Below, one piece after another: positions 1-11,234 of a DNA stretch of 64,000 nt; within the stretch, counting starts at the first letter, position 1, and the number at the start of each line of letters is the position of its first letter. Under the pieces are notes generated by a model. It did no database searches. It saw nothing but the letters and a program-made list of their open reading frames with translations, and was not told the DNA's origin. Both the position numbers and the translations under genes were made by a program. Source of the DNA: Phycisphaerales bacterium (GTDB taxonomy: Bacteria > Planctomycetota > Phycisphaerae > UBA1845 > UTPLA1); the NCBI GenBank assembly GCA_022360095.1, contig JAKSDK010001569.1, positions 121,455-185,454 on the forward strand. Direction: 5' to 3'.

Positions 1-734
1 AGTTTCATCAGTGCGGCAGCCGCGACTGCACCGCCTTCTTCGGTGTAGAGGCCGTCGTTTGTGTGTTTTTTCGGCAGCTTGATCTTGGCACGATTGAGCG
101 CCGCTTCGAACCCTTTTCGAAGGTCCGCAGTGGTTTGGACTTCCGTGGCGCCGTAAATCAACGCGATCTTCCGGTGGCCCAGGTCGACAAGATGTTCACC
201 GGCGAGTCGTCCGGCTTGTTGATAGTCGCAAAGGACGTTATTTAACTTTATGTCTTCTAAATAGTTATTGACGACCAACATCGGATGACGGCCGTGGTCG
301 AAATCGCGCAGATACGTGTCACGGTTTGTGACGCCCAGGCAGAGCAGGCCGTCAATGTAATGGCGATGGAACAGCTCCAAGTACTGTTTCGTTTCAATGT
401 AATCCTGGTTGGCGACCTCCAAGAGTACCTTGTATTGGTATCTTCCGGCCGCGGTTTCCTGGATGGCGCTGATAAGTTCGCCAAAATAGACGTCTGCGAA
501 GGCATGGCGTATCTGCGGCACCAGAATGGCCAACAGTCCCGATTTTTGGGATTGCAGCCCCTGGGCCAGTCGGCTCGGTCGATAGCCCAGCCGGTCGGCG
601 GTCTTGATCACGCGATTTCGGGTTTCTTCGCTGATTCTGCCTTCACGACGGTTTAGCACCAGAGAAACGGTGGTGAGGGAGGCGTGACTTTCCCTCGCGA
701 CATCCCGAATGCTGACCGTTCTACGCTTTGCCAT
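1..734 (-). CDS. LacI-family transcriptional regulator (3' end outside window)
   Basis: The frame runs without a stop from an ATG at 734 to the left edge, giving about 244 residues. The N-terminus reads MAKRRTVSIRDVARESHASL and continues TTVSLVLNRREGRISEETRNR, the LacI helix-turn-helix plus hinge helix, ending with a LGYRPSRLAQGLQ hinge. A periplasmic-binding-protein-like effector domain follows (GLLAILVPQ, then LCLGVTNRDTYLRDFDHGRHP). Members of this family usually bind a sugar or nucleoside and repress nearby genes. It is divergent from the prepilin-like gene at 956, and a pseudo-palindrome sits over that gene's predicted start of transcription. The ligand cannot be read from the sequence; regulation of the adjacent amylase block is only an inference from position. 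The C-terminal third lies outside the window. Confidence 0.93.
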   Translation of the reverse strand, partial: MAKRRTVSIRDVARESHASLTTVSLVLNRREGRISEETRNRVIKTADRLGYRPSRLAQGLQSQKSGLLAILVPQIRHAFADVYFGELISAIQETAAGRYQYKVLLEVANQDYIETKQYLELFHRHYIDGLLCLGVTNRDTYLRDFDHGRHPMLVVNNYLEDIKLNNVLCDYQQAGRLAGEHLVDLGHRKIALIYGATEVQTTADLRKGFEAALNRAKIKLPKKHTNDGLYTEEGGAVAAAALMK

Positions 735-859
735 GGAAGAATGACCTTGATAATCCTTGAAGTCTACCGGTTTTACGATCCTCGGTGTCGAAAGTCCCTA
801 TTATACACCCAACGAATCGTCGTCTCTGTCGCGTCGCGAGTTCGCTGCTGGAAATCGGC

Positions 860-888
860 TTGAATGTTCAGGCGTCTCGCACTATACT
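860..888 (+). promoter_or_regulatory. Sigma-70-type promoter for the prepilin-like gene
   Basis: TTGAAT at 860-865, a 17-base spacer and TATACT at 883-888 match the housekeeping consensus closely and point towards the start at 956. The leader would be about 60 nt. Seen by eye only. Confidence 0.55.
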
Positions 889-895
889 TACCTAG

Positions 896-907
896 TAAAA
901 GGTTTTA
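896..907. promoter_or_regulatory. Possible operator (TAAAAGGTTTTA)
   Basis: Five-base arms TAAAA and TTTTA flank a GG core, directly downstream of the TATACT box and about where transcription should begin. LacI-family proteins bind short inverted repeats, and a divergent LacI gene begins at 734. The link is inference; the site is short and AT-rich. Confidence 0.25.
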
Positions 908-955
908 TCTAAGCATAATCAACGTTTTGATGGGAATCAACCGAAGGCGCTGATT

Positions 956-1837
956 GTGAACCGAAAAACTGGTACTCGGAATCTTATGGGGCTTTGTTCA
1001 AAAGATGTCGCCAGGAGTAGGTCAAAGACCGCTGCCTTCACTCTGATCGAGCTTCTCGTTGTCATTGCCATCATCTCGCTTCTGATCTCGATTCTACTCC
1101 CTGCCATGTCCCGCGCGAGAGAAGTTTCTCGGCGTGCGGTTTGTGCCTCCAACCTCCGGCAATTCGGCATTGCGTTCATTCAATACAGCGAAGATTTTAA
1201 CGGCTGGTTTCCGGCAAAGCCTCATCCCGATCAACCCGATGCACCGATTCACGAACAGGCCGGCGCTCAGCATCTGGGGTCCGCGGATTGGGGACCGAAC
1301 TTCACGGGCATGATTCGAGACATTGTCGAAAGGAAGCTGACTCGTGAGGGCGGCAGTTTTCCAACCTATCTGCCTGAGCCCAAGATCATGCTCTGCCCGA
1401 GTGACAGGCAGAACAACAAGCCGGAACTCACCGACATCTTGCCAACCAAAGGCGTGGATCGCTTTGAAGAATTGCCCTTCAACCTGATCACTCAGTTCCA
1501 ACTCAAGTTTTCCTACGTCAGTTATTTTTATATCGCCATGTGGCGAACGGATGATCGTGGCGATTTTCTTCTGATGGCCGACCAGAGCAATCGAGTTGAT
1601 ACGGCGAAGTTGTCCTGGAGCACGGGGTTGACCCCTGAGGACAATCACGGCGTACATGGCGTCAACGTGTTGTTCATCGATTCTCATGTGGAGTGGGGCA
1701 GGCCCAAGAGCGGAAGTCAGCAGGACGTTCAGACGCTGGCCTCGAAGTATTGGGGACCGATCATCGCCACGAGGCCACGCTATCCGGAAACGCCGTCCGG
1801 AACGAATCGTAGTTTTGAGGTCCGGACGATCGAGTAG
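956..1837 (+). CDS. Prepilin-type N-terminal cleavage/methylation domain protein
   Basis: A 293-residue protein with a GTG start at 956 (an ATG at 986 is an alternative). Residues about 27-50 carry the type IV prepilin signature: basic leader, then FTLIELLVVIAIISLLISIL, with the conserved Phe at +1 and Glu at +5 of the mature protein. Prepilin peptidase would cut before the Phe. The globular part contains RRAVCASNLRQFGIAF and, near the end, HGVHGVNVLFIDSHVEW, the His/Asp-Gly motif common in planctomycete pseudopilin-like proteins. Such proteins are numerous in Planctomycetota and their role (secretion pseudopilus, surface fibre) is mostly unknown. No pilus assembly genes are nearby. A second member of the family lies at 46338-47222. 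Confidence 0.9.
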   Translation: MNRKTGTRNLMGLCSKDVARSRSKTAAFTLIELLVVIAIISLLISILLPAMSRAREVSRRAVCASNLRQFGIAFIQYSEDFNGWFPAKPHPDQPDAPIHEQAGAQHLGSADWGPNFTGMIRDIVERKLTREGGSFPTYLPEPKIMLCPSDRQNNKPELTDILPTKGVDRFEELPFNLITQFQLKFSYVSYFYIAMWRTDDRGDFLLMADQSNRVDTAKLSWSTGLTPEDNHGVHGVNVLFIDSHVEWGRPKSGSQQDVQTLASKYWGPIIATRPRYPETPSGTNRSFEVRTIE

Positions 1838-2153
1838 GGACATGAGCCGATAAATTGGCCGAAAACGTGCGGTGAAGCGGGGGCGACGATGCGATACGGA
1901 GGGGGTGAACACCGACTCGCTATAATGGAGATTCAGTCGCGCACAATCATAAAATCTTTCGAGTCTCCATTGCTCCTACAACATTCGCGATCGCTCACCG
2001 GGAGACTTCAGAGTCATCTATGTGACGGCGGCCGGTACAACTGCCGTCATTGAGCGACCCACTCGTAAAAAAACAGCGTGATGTCGAGTCTGAGGAATCA
2101 GCCGACGCGCTTTCGAGTTACGACTATGGCAATGATATTTCAGGAGGTGGATC
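1838..2153. other. 316-base leader region before the large P-domain protein
   Basis: No convincing gene. A TATAAT at 1921-1926 has no matching -35 box at the usual spacing. The only clear signal is the Shine-Dalgarno AGGAGGTGG at 2142-2150 belonging to the next gene. Confidence 0.5.
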
Positions 2154-5100
2154 TTGGCTTCTTGCACCCCAATCATCAAGAGCGTCGTCCTGACGCTTGC
2201 GATCGTGTCGGCGGCGGGACTCGTCACCGTGGGACGACCGGCGAAGGCCGGAACACTTGACTGCAGCACGCTTCCGACCATTGACGGCCGAAATCTTCAG
2301 ACGCGCTTCAGTGGGGCGGTGACTGAAGTCCAAAACAACCCCACGCAGTTTGGAGATCAGGCTCCGGACCCCATGGACGACTCTCAGGGGAGCGAGTTGG
2401 ATCAGCTGTTTCTGGCAAATGATGCGAACTTTCTGTTCATCGGGCTTACCGGGAATGCGCCGCGGGTGGACACGCTTCAAAACACCGTGTTGCTGTTCAT
2501 CGACGTCGGCGATACGGGGACGACGTCGACTCTCAATACCGCCAACCTGGACACCGATGCCCAGGCGGTCACGAACATCGACGGTGTTTCGCTGGATTTT
2601 GCCCCTGACTATGCGATCGCCGTTTGGAATGATGCCGGTGTCACCAACAACGGCCGATTGCATGATTTGAGCCTGCCCATGAGCACGGCGACCTCGCTGA
2701 CGGATGGTGTGGAATTCGCCGTTGATAATTCCAATCTGGACGGCGTCAACGCGGAGCCGGCCAGCGATCCTCTCCAGCAGGAATTCAATGCCGCAACCGC
2801 GACCACCGGTTTTGAGCTCAAGATTCCGCTCGGTTCTTTAGGCTTTACGACACCGCTCATGGCGGATTCGCCGATCAGCGTCCAGGCCATCATTGTGAAT
2901 GGCACCGGTTTCGTCAGCAACCAGTCGCTGCCTCCATTGGATCTCTCCGATGGTGGCGTGGAATGCCTCGGCGTTCACGATCCAGGCGGCTCGCCGCCCA
3001 ACGTGATCGACATGGCCGTCTTTGCCGGGTCGCAATTTGTTAATTTCATCCTGGATGACGCGGGGACTGACCCGGGCGTTACGCTGGACGGCGCCAACAT
3101 TCCCGGCGATTTCAACAGTCCCGCGGCCGCGACGCAAAACAACTTCACCTGTTTTCAGGACGCTGCCGAATTCTCACCGGTTCCCAGTGAAGGAAGCGAG
3201 ATCAACGAGCTTTACGTCACCAGCGACGGTTCCAAGTTGTACATCGGTATCACGGGGAACGTGCCCAATTTCGATTCTTTCAATAATACAATCGTCGTGT
3301 TCCTGGACATCGGCAACGGGTCGGGCAGCAATATCATTGTTCCCGGTCTGACCGGCGGCTCGGGCGCGATCCCCGGCATCGCGCTGCTCACGCTGCAATC
3401 GGGCTTTGCTCCGCGATACGCCATTCAATACTGGCGTCAAAACGGTCAGCACATGGCCACCATTGAGGACCTGGCGGCGGACAGTCCCGAAATCCCCCTT
3501 GAGTTCACGACCGACCCCGGTCGCCACTTGAATCCCAGTCTGAACACTTTCGGGGTTAATCTGGACAATCTCGACGGCGTCAACAACATTCCCGGCGACG
3601 ATCCGCAGGATGACAAGGCGGCCACGGCTCAACAAGGCATCCAATTCTCGATTCGGTTGACCGGGGCACCCCCGACGGGCCTCGGTTACAACATCCTGGG
3701 CGATCCCGGCATCAAGCTGGCCGCGGCCGTCATCAGCGGCAACGGCTTCATCAGCAATCAATGGCTACCCCCACTCGTAGAGACGACGGGCGCCACGTTG
3801 ATGTCGAATGACAACGTCGCTGCAGCCCTGGCGATCAGTGACGCGCTCGCCGGTGATGTGCCTCAAACAATCGCCAGCAGCCTCAAGGCGACCGATGCCG
3901 CGGCCAACCTGCTGGAGCGAGTGACCGGCGTCGAAGTGACCGTGAACATTACGCACCCTGCGATGGAGCAACTCGAAATAGACTTGTTCCATCCGAGTTC
4001 CGGTCGAACCGTTCGGCTTTGGGAAGGTGACGGCTCGGGCGCAAACATGAATACGACCTTCGTGAACGGCGGCACATCGCTAACGATGTGGGCCGCGCCG
4101 GGCGCAGGCATGTTCGATGTGCACGACCCTGCAAACAACTCGTTGCTGACTTTTAATGACGTCGATCCGACCGACGATGATCCCATGTTCAACGAGTGGA
4201 TTCTGTTCGTGACCGACAATACGACGGGGTCCAGCGGCACGCTCGATTCCTGGTCGCTCAAATTGTTCGAGGAGATCGGCGGCGGTGTCGATTGCATCGG
4301 TAACGTTGACGAAATGGCTCCGCTCAACATTGCCACGGAATTCCCGACCGCGGATGTGATCACCTACAACGTGAACCCCGGCAATGAAGAAGGCGCGCCG
4401 AGCTTGGATCTTGTGAACCCCCCGGGCACCAATATCCCCGGCGTTTATCCCAACATGCCTCAGACCGTCCAAAACAACCACACCTGTTTTGGAGACGCTC
4501 AAGCGCCCGGCCTTGTGATCAACGGCGGCAATGAGATGGATCAGTTGTTCATCACCAATACGGAGGATCGTCTCCAGATTGCCATCTCCGGCAACATCAT
4601 CGCCGGTTCGGACGGCAACGCTTTCGTGCTGCTCTTTGACACGGTTGCGGGGGGCTCAAGCACGCTCCCCATGGATTTGCCGACACCGCCGAGACCGATC
4701 GGAGGAAACCCTGACAATGCAGGTGAAAACGGCCTAAGCGGCATGGTTTTGGACGCCGGCTTCGAGCCCGACTTTGCGCTCTCGATGAGCGAATTCTTCG
4801 GAGGCTATGTCGTGGATTTCGTCAATCTGGGCACCGGCGAATCGTTCCTCCGCGGGTTCCAGAGTTTCAATTCCGGCAGCGGTGAGCTGCAGCCGCCGGG
4901 TTTGACGCCGGGGAGCGAGTTGGATCAGCTGTTCGTACAGAATGACGCCGACAATCTGTACATTGGGCTGACGGGAAATCTGGAGGGCAATCGAAATGGA
5001 TTCGTCATCCTCTTGGATACGGTGGCCGGGGGAATCCCGGTCTTGAACACCATGACCGGCAACGGCTGGCCTGATCACCTGATCAACATGCACGGCGACA

Positions 5101-6236
5101 CACTCGCAGCCGCGCCCGAGTATGCCCTTGTCTTGGAGCGGGACGGCGCCGTTTTCCAGACGGGCCAACTGGTGGATCTTACGAGTCTGGCGACGGCGCC
5201 GGTGGATGTTCCATTCGCGACCGATTTCATCATCGCGCCAAACACCTTCGTGGGGGACAACGAGAATGTCGCCGGGGTAAACGCCTTGTCCAGCGACGAT
5301 CCCGTGCAGCAGGCCGTCAACGCCGCGACGGCCGCGACGGGGCTCCAGTTCGCCATCAGCCGGGCCTCGATCGGACTTGCAAGCCCGGGGGGCGATGGGA
5401 CCAACATCGGCATCTCCGCTGTCTTGGTCAGCAGCAGCGGATTCTGGAGTAACCAGTTGTTGCCGGGGGCCGGAGGCGCCGTGGATAATCTAAGCTTTAA
5501 CCCCGGAGACCCGGGGACTCCGATTGACCCGGTCAACGTGTCGGGGGTCCAGACCTTTGCCTCTTACACGATGAGCGCATCGCCGTCCGCGCCGTCCCAA
5601 TACGACGGTACGGAGATTCCCACCGCGATGAGCGGGGGCGTGAATCCGCTGGCGACACAGAATAATTTCACGCAATTCGGCAACCAGATTCTCGACCCGC
5701 GCTTTAACAACGACAACTGTACCCAGGTTGCGTTCGACAACTCAAACTTGCTCGGTGTCACGGGCTGCGATTGCGTCGCGCCCGATTGTCTCAACGGTCT
5801 TACCACCGGCGCCGATGCGGTCGATACCGGCTTCGAGCTGGACATTGCACTGGCGGATCTCGGACTTGGTCCCGTCGTTTGCGGGAATGAACCGCAGATT
5901 CAGGTTCTTGCCATGTTGACGAACAATGTGGGCTTCGTGTCGAACCAGCTTCTTCCTCCGATCGGCGCGGGCGGACCACTCTGCAATCTTGAATTCGCGC
6001 CGGATTTGACGACGGTGCCGGGAGCGGCGCTCGACTATACGCTGGGCTTCCCATGCGGTTGCGATGATGCCGACATCGACGGCGACGGCGACGTGGACCT
6101 CGACGATGCCGCGGTACTGGTGGAAGTTTTGCTGGGTCTCAATGCCGATGCGTGTCCGTTGCAGAAGGCCAACGTCGATGGTCTCGGTGGGATCGATGGT
6201 TTGGATATCCAGGCGTTCATTGATGCGTTGCCCTAG
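2154..6236 (+). CDS. Large secreted modular protein: repeated domains, P/Homo B domain, C-terminal dockerin
   Basis: A 1360-residue protein with a TTG start chosen because AGGAGG (2142-2147) lies six bases upstream; no ATG is in frame nearby. Residues 1-33 are a signal peptide (IKSVVLTLAIVSAAGLV core). Repeats of one domain follow at about 43-266, 316-541, 760-900, 910-1110 and 1150-1270, each with parts of QNNxTxFGDQ, GSELDQLF, LYIGLTGN, NLDGVN and GFVSNQxLPP. Later copies lack different segments. Residues about 550-710 form a proprotein-convertase P (Homo B) domain (VNITHPAMEQLEIDLFHPSSG ... EWILFVTDN). The end (about 1304-1360) has two dockerin-type calcium loops (DIDGDGDVDLDD and NVDGLGGIDGLD). 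Function unknown; probably a cell-surface or matrix protein. The amylase gene begins 43 bases downstream, suggesting cotranscription. Confidence 0.85.
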   Translation: MASCTPIIKSVVLTLAIVSAAGLVTVGRPAKAGTLDCSTLPTIDGRNLQTRFSGAVTEVQNNPTQFGDQAPDPMDDSQGSELDQLFLANDANFLFIGLTGNAPRVDTLQNTVLLFIDVGDTGTTSTLNTANLDTDAQAVTNIDGVSLDFAPDYAIAVWNDAGVTNNGRLHDLSLPMSTATSLTDGVEFAVDNSNLDGVNAEPASDPLQQEFNAATATTGFELKIPLGSLGFTTPLMADSPISVQAIIVNGTGFVSNQSLPPLDLSDGGVECLGVHDPGGSPPNVIDMAVFAGSQFVNFILDDAGTDPGVTLDGANIPGDFNSPAAATQNNFTCFQDAAEFSPVPSEGSEINELYVTSDGSKLYIGITGNVPNFDSFNNTIVVFLDIGNGSGSNIIVPGLTGGSGAIPGIALLTLQSGFAPRYAIQYWRQNGQHMATIEDLAADSPEIPLEFTTDPGRHLNPSLNTFGVNLDNLDGVNNIPGDDPQDDKAATAQQGIQFSIRLTGAPPTGLGYNILGDPGIKLAAAVISGNGFISNQWLPPLVETTGATLMSNDNVAAALAISDALAGDVPQTIASSLKATDAAANLLERVTGVEVTVNITHPAMEQLEIDLFHPSSGRTVRLWEGDGSGANMNTTFVNGGTSLTMWAAPGAGMFDVHDPANNSLLTFNDVDPTDDDPMFNEWILFVTDNTTGSSGTLDSWSLKLFEEIGGGVDCIGNVDEMAPLNIATEFPTADVITYNVNPGNEEGAPSLDLVNPPGTNIPGVYPNMPQTVQNNHTCFGDAQAPGLVINGGNEMDQLFITNTEDRLQIAISGNIIAGSDGNAFVLLFDTVAGGSSTLPMDLPTPPRPIGGNPDNAGENGLSGMVLDAGFEPDFALSMSEFFGGYVVDFVNLGTGESFLRGFQSFNSGSGELQPPGLTPGSELDQLFVQNDADNLYIGLTGNLEGNRNGFVILLDTVAGGIPVLNTMTGNGWPDHLINMHGDTLAAAPEYALVLERDGAVFQTGQLVDLTSLATAPVDVPFATDFIIAPNTFVGDNENVAGVNALSSDDPVQQAVNAATAATGLQFAISRASIGLASPGGDGTNIGISAVLVSSSGFWSNQLLPGAGGAVDNLSFNPGDPGTPIDPVNVSGVQTFASYTMSASPSAPSQYDGTEIPTAMSGGVNPLATQNNFTQFGNQILDPRFNNDNCTQVAFDNSNLLGVTGCDCVAPDCLNGLTTGADAVDTGFELDIALADLGLGPVVCGNEPQIQVLAMLTNNVGFVSNQLLPPIGAGGPLCNLEFAPDLTTVPGAALDYTLGFPCGCDDADIDGDGDVDLDDAAVLVEVLLGLNADACPLQKANVDGLGGIDGLDIQAFIDALP

Positions 6237-6279
6237 TTTTGAAGAGCCGCTAGCCGAAATCAGCCAGGGGTGGTAGATC

Positions 6280-9042
6280 GTGAGAACTCGATATTTCGTT
6301 TCCGTTGTCTGTGGAATCGCAATGGGCTTGCTTTGCGCGGTGCCTGCCGGTTCGTCCGAGCCTGTGATGCTTCAATATTTCGAGGCGGAATGGGACACGA
6401 TTCGTCGTCGCGCGCCAGACGTTTTCATGGCGGGATACGGCTCGTTGTGGCTGCCGCCTCCCGAAAGAGGCAATTCGGGCATCGACAGCGCAGGCTATGA
6501 CCTGTTCGATCGGTTCGACCTTGGCTCTGAACTTGATCCGACACGCTACGGCACTGAATCGGATTTCCGCCAAATGGTCGACACGATGCACGCGGCCTAT
6601 GCCTACGTGTATGTCGATTGGATCATGAACCACAACGGCCCCAGCGACAAGAATGACGTCACGTTCGCAGCTAGGGGGGGATATCCCGGTTTCACCTTTA
6701 TGACGGATACTGACCCCGACGGTGACTACAACGCGTTTTCAAGTGGTTGCCCTCAATCGCAGGCGCCTCAGGACCCATGCTACGACCTATTCGATGGGCG
6801 ACTGCTCGGGCTCATTGACATTGCACAGCAGAAGAACCATCAGTTCATTCGACACCCGACCACGCCGGGCGACCCCGACAACATTCCTGCCGGCACGGTC
6901 TACAATCAACCCGATCCGGCGAATGTTCGTTTCTATCCTGATACGGATCTTCCAGGACAGTTAGTCAGCAACCCGGGAACAACGCGCAACCCCGGCGTCA
7001 GCAATTTCACCTTCTTCCCATACAACACGGCAGACCCTTCCCAAGGCGACGCGGTCCTGGAAAACGCGAACGATCTTTTGTTGCGGTCGACTCAGTATTA
7101 TCTCGAAGTGCTCAAGGTTGACGGTTTCCGTCTCGATGCCGCCAAGCACATTCCGACTTGGTTCTGGGACAATCTCTGGGATTCAATCGTGTTTGACCGA
7201 TGGACGGATTTCGACGGCAGCGTCACGACGCCGCTTTCCTTTGTCGAAGCTGTCGAGAGCAACTTCAACATGAGGAACTGGGTTCGCCGAGCCGTCAACG
7301 GCGGCGGCTGGCCGCCGCAGGGCGCGAGCTTCGGCAATCGCGATGCGCTCGATCTCAACGAAGCTGGCCAGCTTCGCGACATCGTCAGTGCCGACGGCTC
7401 GAAGTCCTGGGACGACGCACTCGGCGCCTCGATCGACAACGAGGACGACGGTTTCAACAACGGCAGCCTGGGCTTCCATCACGTTAACAGTCACGACAAC
7501 ACGATTGCCGATGACGAGGACGATACGGTTGCTTTCGCCTACACCATCATGCGCACCGGCATTCCGATCGTGTATCACAATGCCCTGCAATTCGGCACGA
7601 ACATCAACAACTTTCCACGCGAAAACGGTCGAGACGACGCACTGGGTCTCGGCTCGTCCCTCATTACCGATTTGGTCAGGATTCGCAACCAATACGCACG
7701 CGGCTTCCTGATCCCGATCAACAGCACGGACCCCGTCAATCAATCACGGGCCGACGTCTTCGCCTTCACACGACAGACTCCCGGCGACATCGACAACGTT
7801 CTCGTGGCCGTCAATGACCAGGAGAACCCCGGCGGCGTCGATACGCGAAACGTCGCGACGAATTTTCCCAATGGCACCCGGCTTCACGAGCTGACCGGAA
7901 ACGCCGATGACCCGATCGTCGATCCCAACGATCAAATTCCCAATCTGCTGATCGTCGATTCGAACGGCAGACTGACGCACGGCGACGCGCCGTTCGGCTC
8001 GTTTCTGCAGATTCCGCGAAATCGAAATTCCAACGGCATCTTCCACGGTCGAGGCTACGTCATCTACGGGCCGGCCGTTCCCACGGGCACATTGTCCATC
8101 GCGAATGCGACCACTGTCGTGGTGCCACCCGATCCGGCAGGTACAGCGGACCACATCCAGCGCGTCAACCCGATCACCATCGTCCGTTCGCCGACGTTTG
8201 ACATCCAACTGCAAACCGTCCACACCGACCCGCTCGATCCCAACACCGACGATCTCGCCGTCTTTCGCATCGACGAGGGCTTCGAAGACGTCAACGGCAA
8301 CGGCGGTGTGGACCATCTCACGTCGGGCATTCCGACGTATGGCTTCGAGGACTTCCTGACCCAAAACTCGCCTCGTTTCACCGGTGGCACGGGCACTTAT
8401 CGTCAGACCATCAACGCGGCCGCTCTGGGCGAGGGCTACCATTTCATCACGGTCCGCGCCTTTCGTCATCGACCGGCGACGGCCGATCCGCTTTTTGGTG
8501 AGTTTCGGATCGTGGTGTACATCGACCTGGAGGACCCCGACTTCACCAAGCTTACACCGTCGAACACCTGCAACGCCGACGTGACGACCACCCCGGCCGA
8601 CGTCGTGGTCGAGGCCGCCGACCCGACGGTCGAGCGCGTGTACGTCTTCCTGGACGAACTGGACGACTTCGATTTCGTCGGCGGCGCGCTGAGCGACCCG
8701 CCGGCCAATCGGGCCGCGCGCGACGTCAATAAATTCACCCTGTCCTTCGGATCGCTTTCCAACGGCAACCATCGTCTGGACATCGTGGCCGTGGAGGAAC
8801 TCCCGGACGGGTCGGTCAAAACGGAGCACAAGACCTTCGCAGGCGTTCAAGCCACGACCGGCAACGGCCTCGGCCCGGGCGACCTCAACGAGGACGGCAG
8901 CATCGACGGCAATGACATTCGCCTGTTCCTGCTGGTGACGTTGGAGCAGCTTCCGATCTTCGCGCCGACCGCCGACATCAACTGCGACGGTCTGCTCGAC
9001 AGCGGCGACGTCCCGGGTTTCGTGAATCTACTATTAAACTAG
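6280..9042 (+). CDS. Secreted alpha-amylase-family (GH13) glycoside hydrolase with dockerin
   Basis: A 920-residue protein with a GTG start and a signal peptide (YFVSVVCGIAMGLLCAVPAG). All four GH13 signatures are present: region I DWIMNH, region II DGFRLDAAKH with nucleophile Asp286, region III FVEAVE with acid/base Glu323, and region IV VNSHDN with Asp406. A catalytically competent retaining enzyme on alpha-glucans is therefore expected, though the exact substrate is unknown. After the barrel come beta-rich parts (about 600-860) and a dockerin-like pair of loops at the end (DLNEDGSIDGNDIR and DINCDGLLDSGDV). It lies 43 bases after the preceding dockerin protein on the same strand. Roughly twice the length of a minimal amylase because of the extra C-terminal modules. 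Confidence 0.9.
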   Translation: MRTRYFVSVVCGIAMGLLCAVPAGSSEPVMLQYFEAEWDTIRRRAPDVFMAGYGSLWLPPPERGNSGIDSAGYDLFDRFDLGSELDPTRYGTESDFRQMVDTMHAAYAYVYVDWIMNHNGPSDKNDVTFAARGGYPGFTFMTDTDPDGDYNAFSSGCPQSQAPQDPCYDLFDGRLLGLIDIAQQKNHQFIRHPTTPGDPDNIPAGTVYNQPDPANVRFYPDTDLPGQLVSNPGTTRNPGVSNFTFFPYNTADPSQGDAVLENANDLLLRSTQYYLEVLKVDGFRLDAAKHIPTWFWDNLWDSIVFDRWTDFDGSVTTPLSFVEAVESNFNMRNWVRRAVNGGGWPPQGASFGNRDALDLNEAGQLRDIVSADGSKSWDDALGASIDNEDDGFNNGSLGFHHVNSHDNTIADDEDDTVAFAYTIMRTGIPIVYHNALQFGTNINNFPRENGRDDALGLGSSLITDLVRIRNQYARGFLIPINSTDPVNQSRADVFAFTRQTPGDIDNVLVAVNDQENPGGVDTRNVATNFPNGTRLHELTGNADDPIVDPNDQIPNLLIVDSNGRLTHGDAPFGSFLQIPRNRNSNGIFHGRGYVIYGPAVPTGTLSIANATTVVVPPDPAGTADHIQRVNPITIVRSPTFDIQLQTVHTDPLDPNTDDLAVFRIDEGFEDVNGNGGVDHLTSGIPTYGFEDFLTQNSPRFTGGTGTYRQTINAAALGEGYHFITVRAFRHRPATADPLFGEFRIVVYIDLEDPDFTKLTPSNTCNADVTTTPADVVVEAADPTVERVYVFLDELDDFDFVGGALSDPPANRAARDVNKFTLSFGSLSNGNHRLDIVAVEELPDGSVKTEHKTFAGVQATTGNGLGPGDLNEDGSIDGNDIRLFLLVTLEQLPIFAPTADINCDGLLDSGDVPGFVNLLLN

Positions 9043-9111
9043 GGTAGGGCGGTCCGTACATCTCCAAAGCCCCTGGCCATCGCCGGGGGGCAATCGAATT
9101 CAATCGAGTAG

Positions 9112-9130
9112 GGCGGGCGCCGCCCGCCAC
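9112..9130. repeat. Short GC palindrome after the amylase gene
   Basis: GTAGGGCGGGCGCCGCCCGCC contains GGGCGGGC / GCCCGCC arms around a tiny centre. It lies 70 bases past the amylase stop and has no U-run, so it is not a clear terminator. It may be a small dispersed repeat. Confidence 0.35.
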
Positions 9131-9206
9131 GAAATTCTACCCACAACAGAGTCGGTCATGTGGCGTGAGGAACCCGCCTTACGCCCTCAAGGTAAGCGTC
9201 TTTCGA

Positions 9207-10928
<1,722 letters not shown>

Positions 10929-11234
10929 AAGGAGATCGTGTCAAAATCATCGGTTTTGCGCTTTCGGTTCTTTGATGGATTTCAGGCCCGACTCGATTTG
11001 CCTATCGCCGATAATGTTAGACCCTGCGCAGTAATTGGGCATATCGGGGAATGCCCATTCTTTCGGACGGTCGCCCGCATTTCTGACTTTCACAACATGC
11101 CGGGCCGAGAATCTTCTTGGTCTTCTGATATGAGCGGGTGCGCAAAAAGCCTCGGATACCCGGGGGCCTTGAGCGCTTACCAATGCATGGGAAGGGGGCA
11201 CCCTGCCTCGTGTCATTTGGCATGCAGGATGTCC
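10929..11234. other. 306-base gap between two minus-strand genes
   Basis: Open frames on both strands here lack ribosome sites and family resemblance. I see no RNA gene or strong hairpin. It should contain the promoter of the histidine kinase. Confidence 0.4.

Noticed and set aside
7744..8850. 368-codon minus-strand open frame
   Set aside because: Antisense to the amylase gene in GC-rich coding sequence; no ribosome site or family resemblance.
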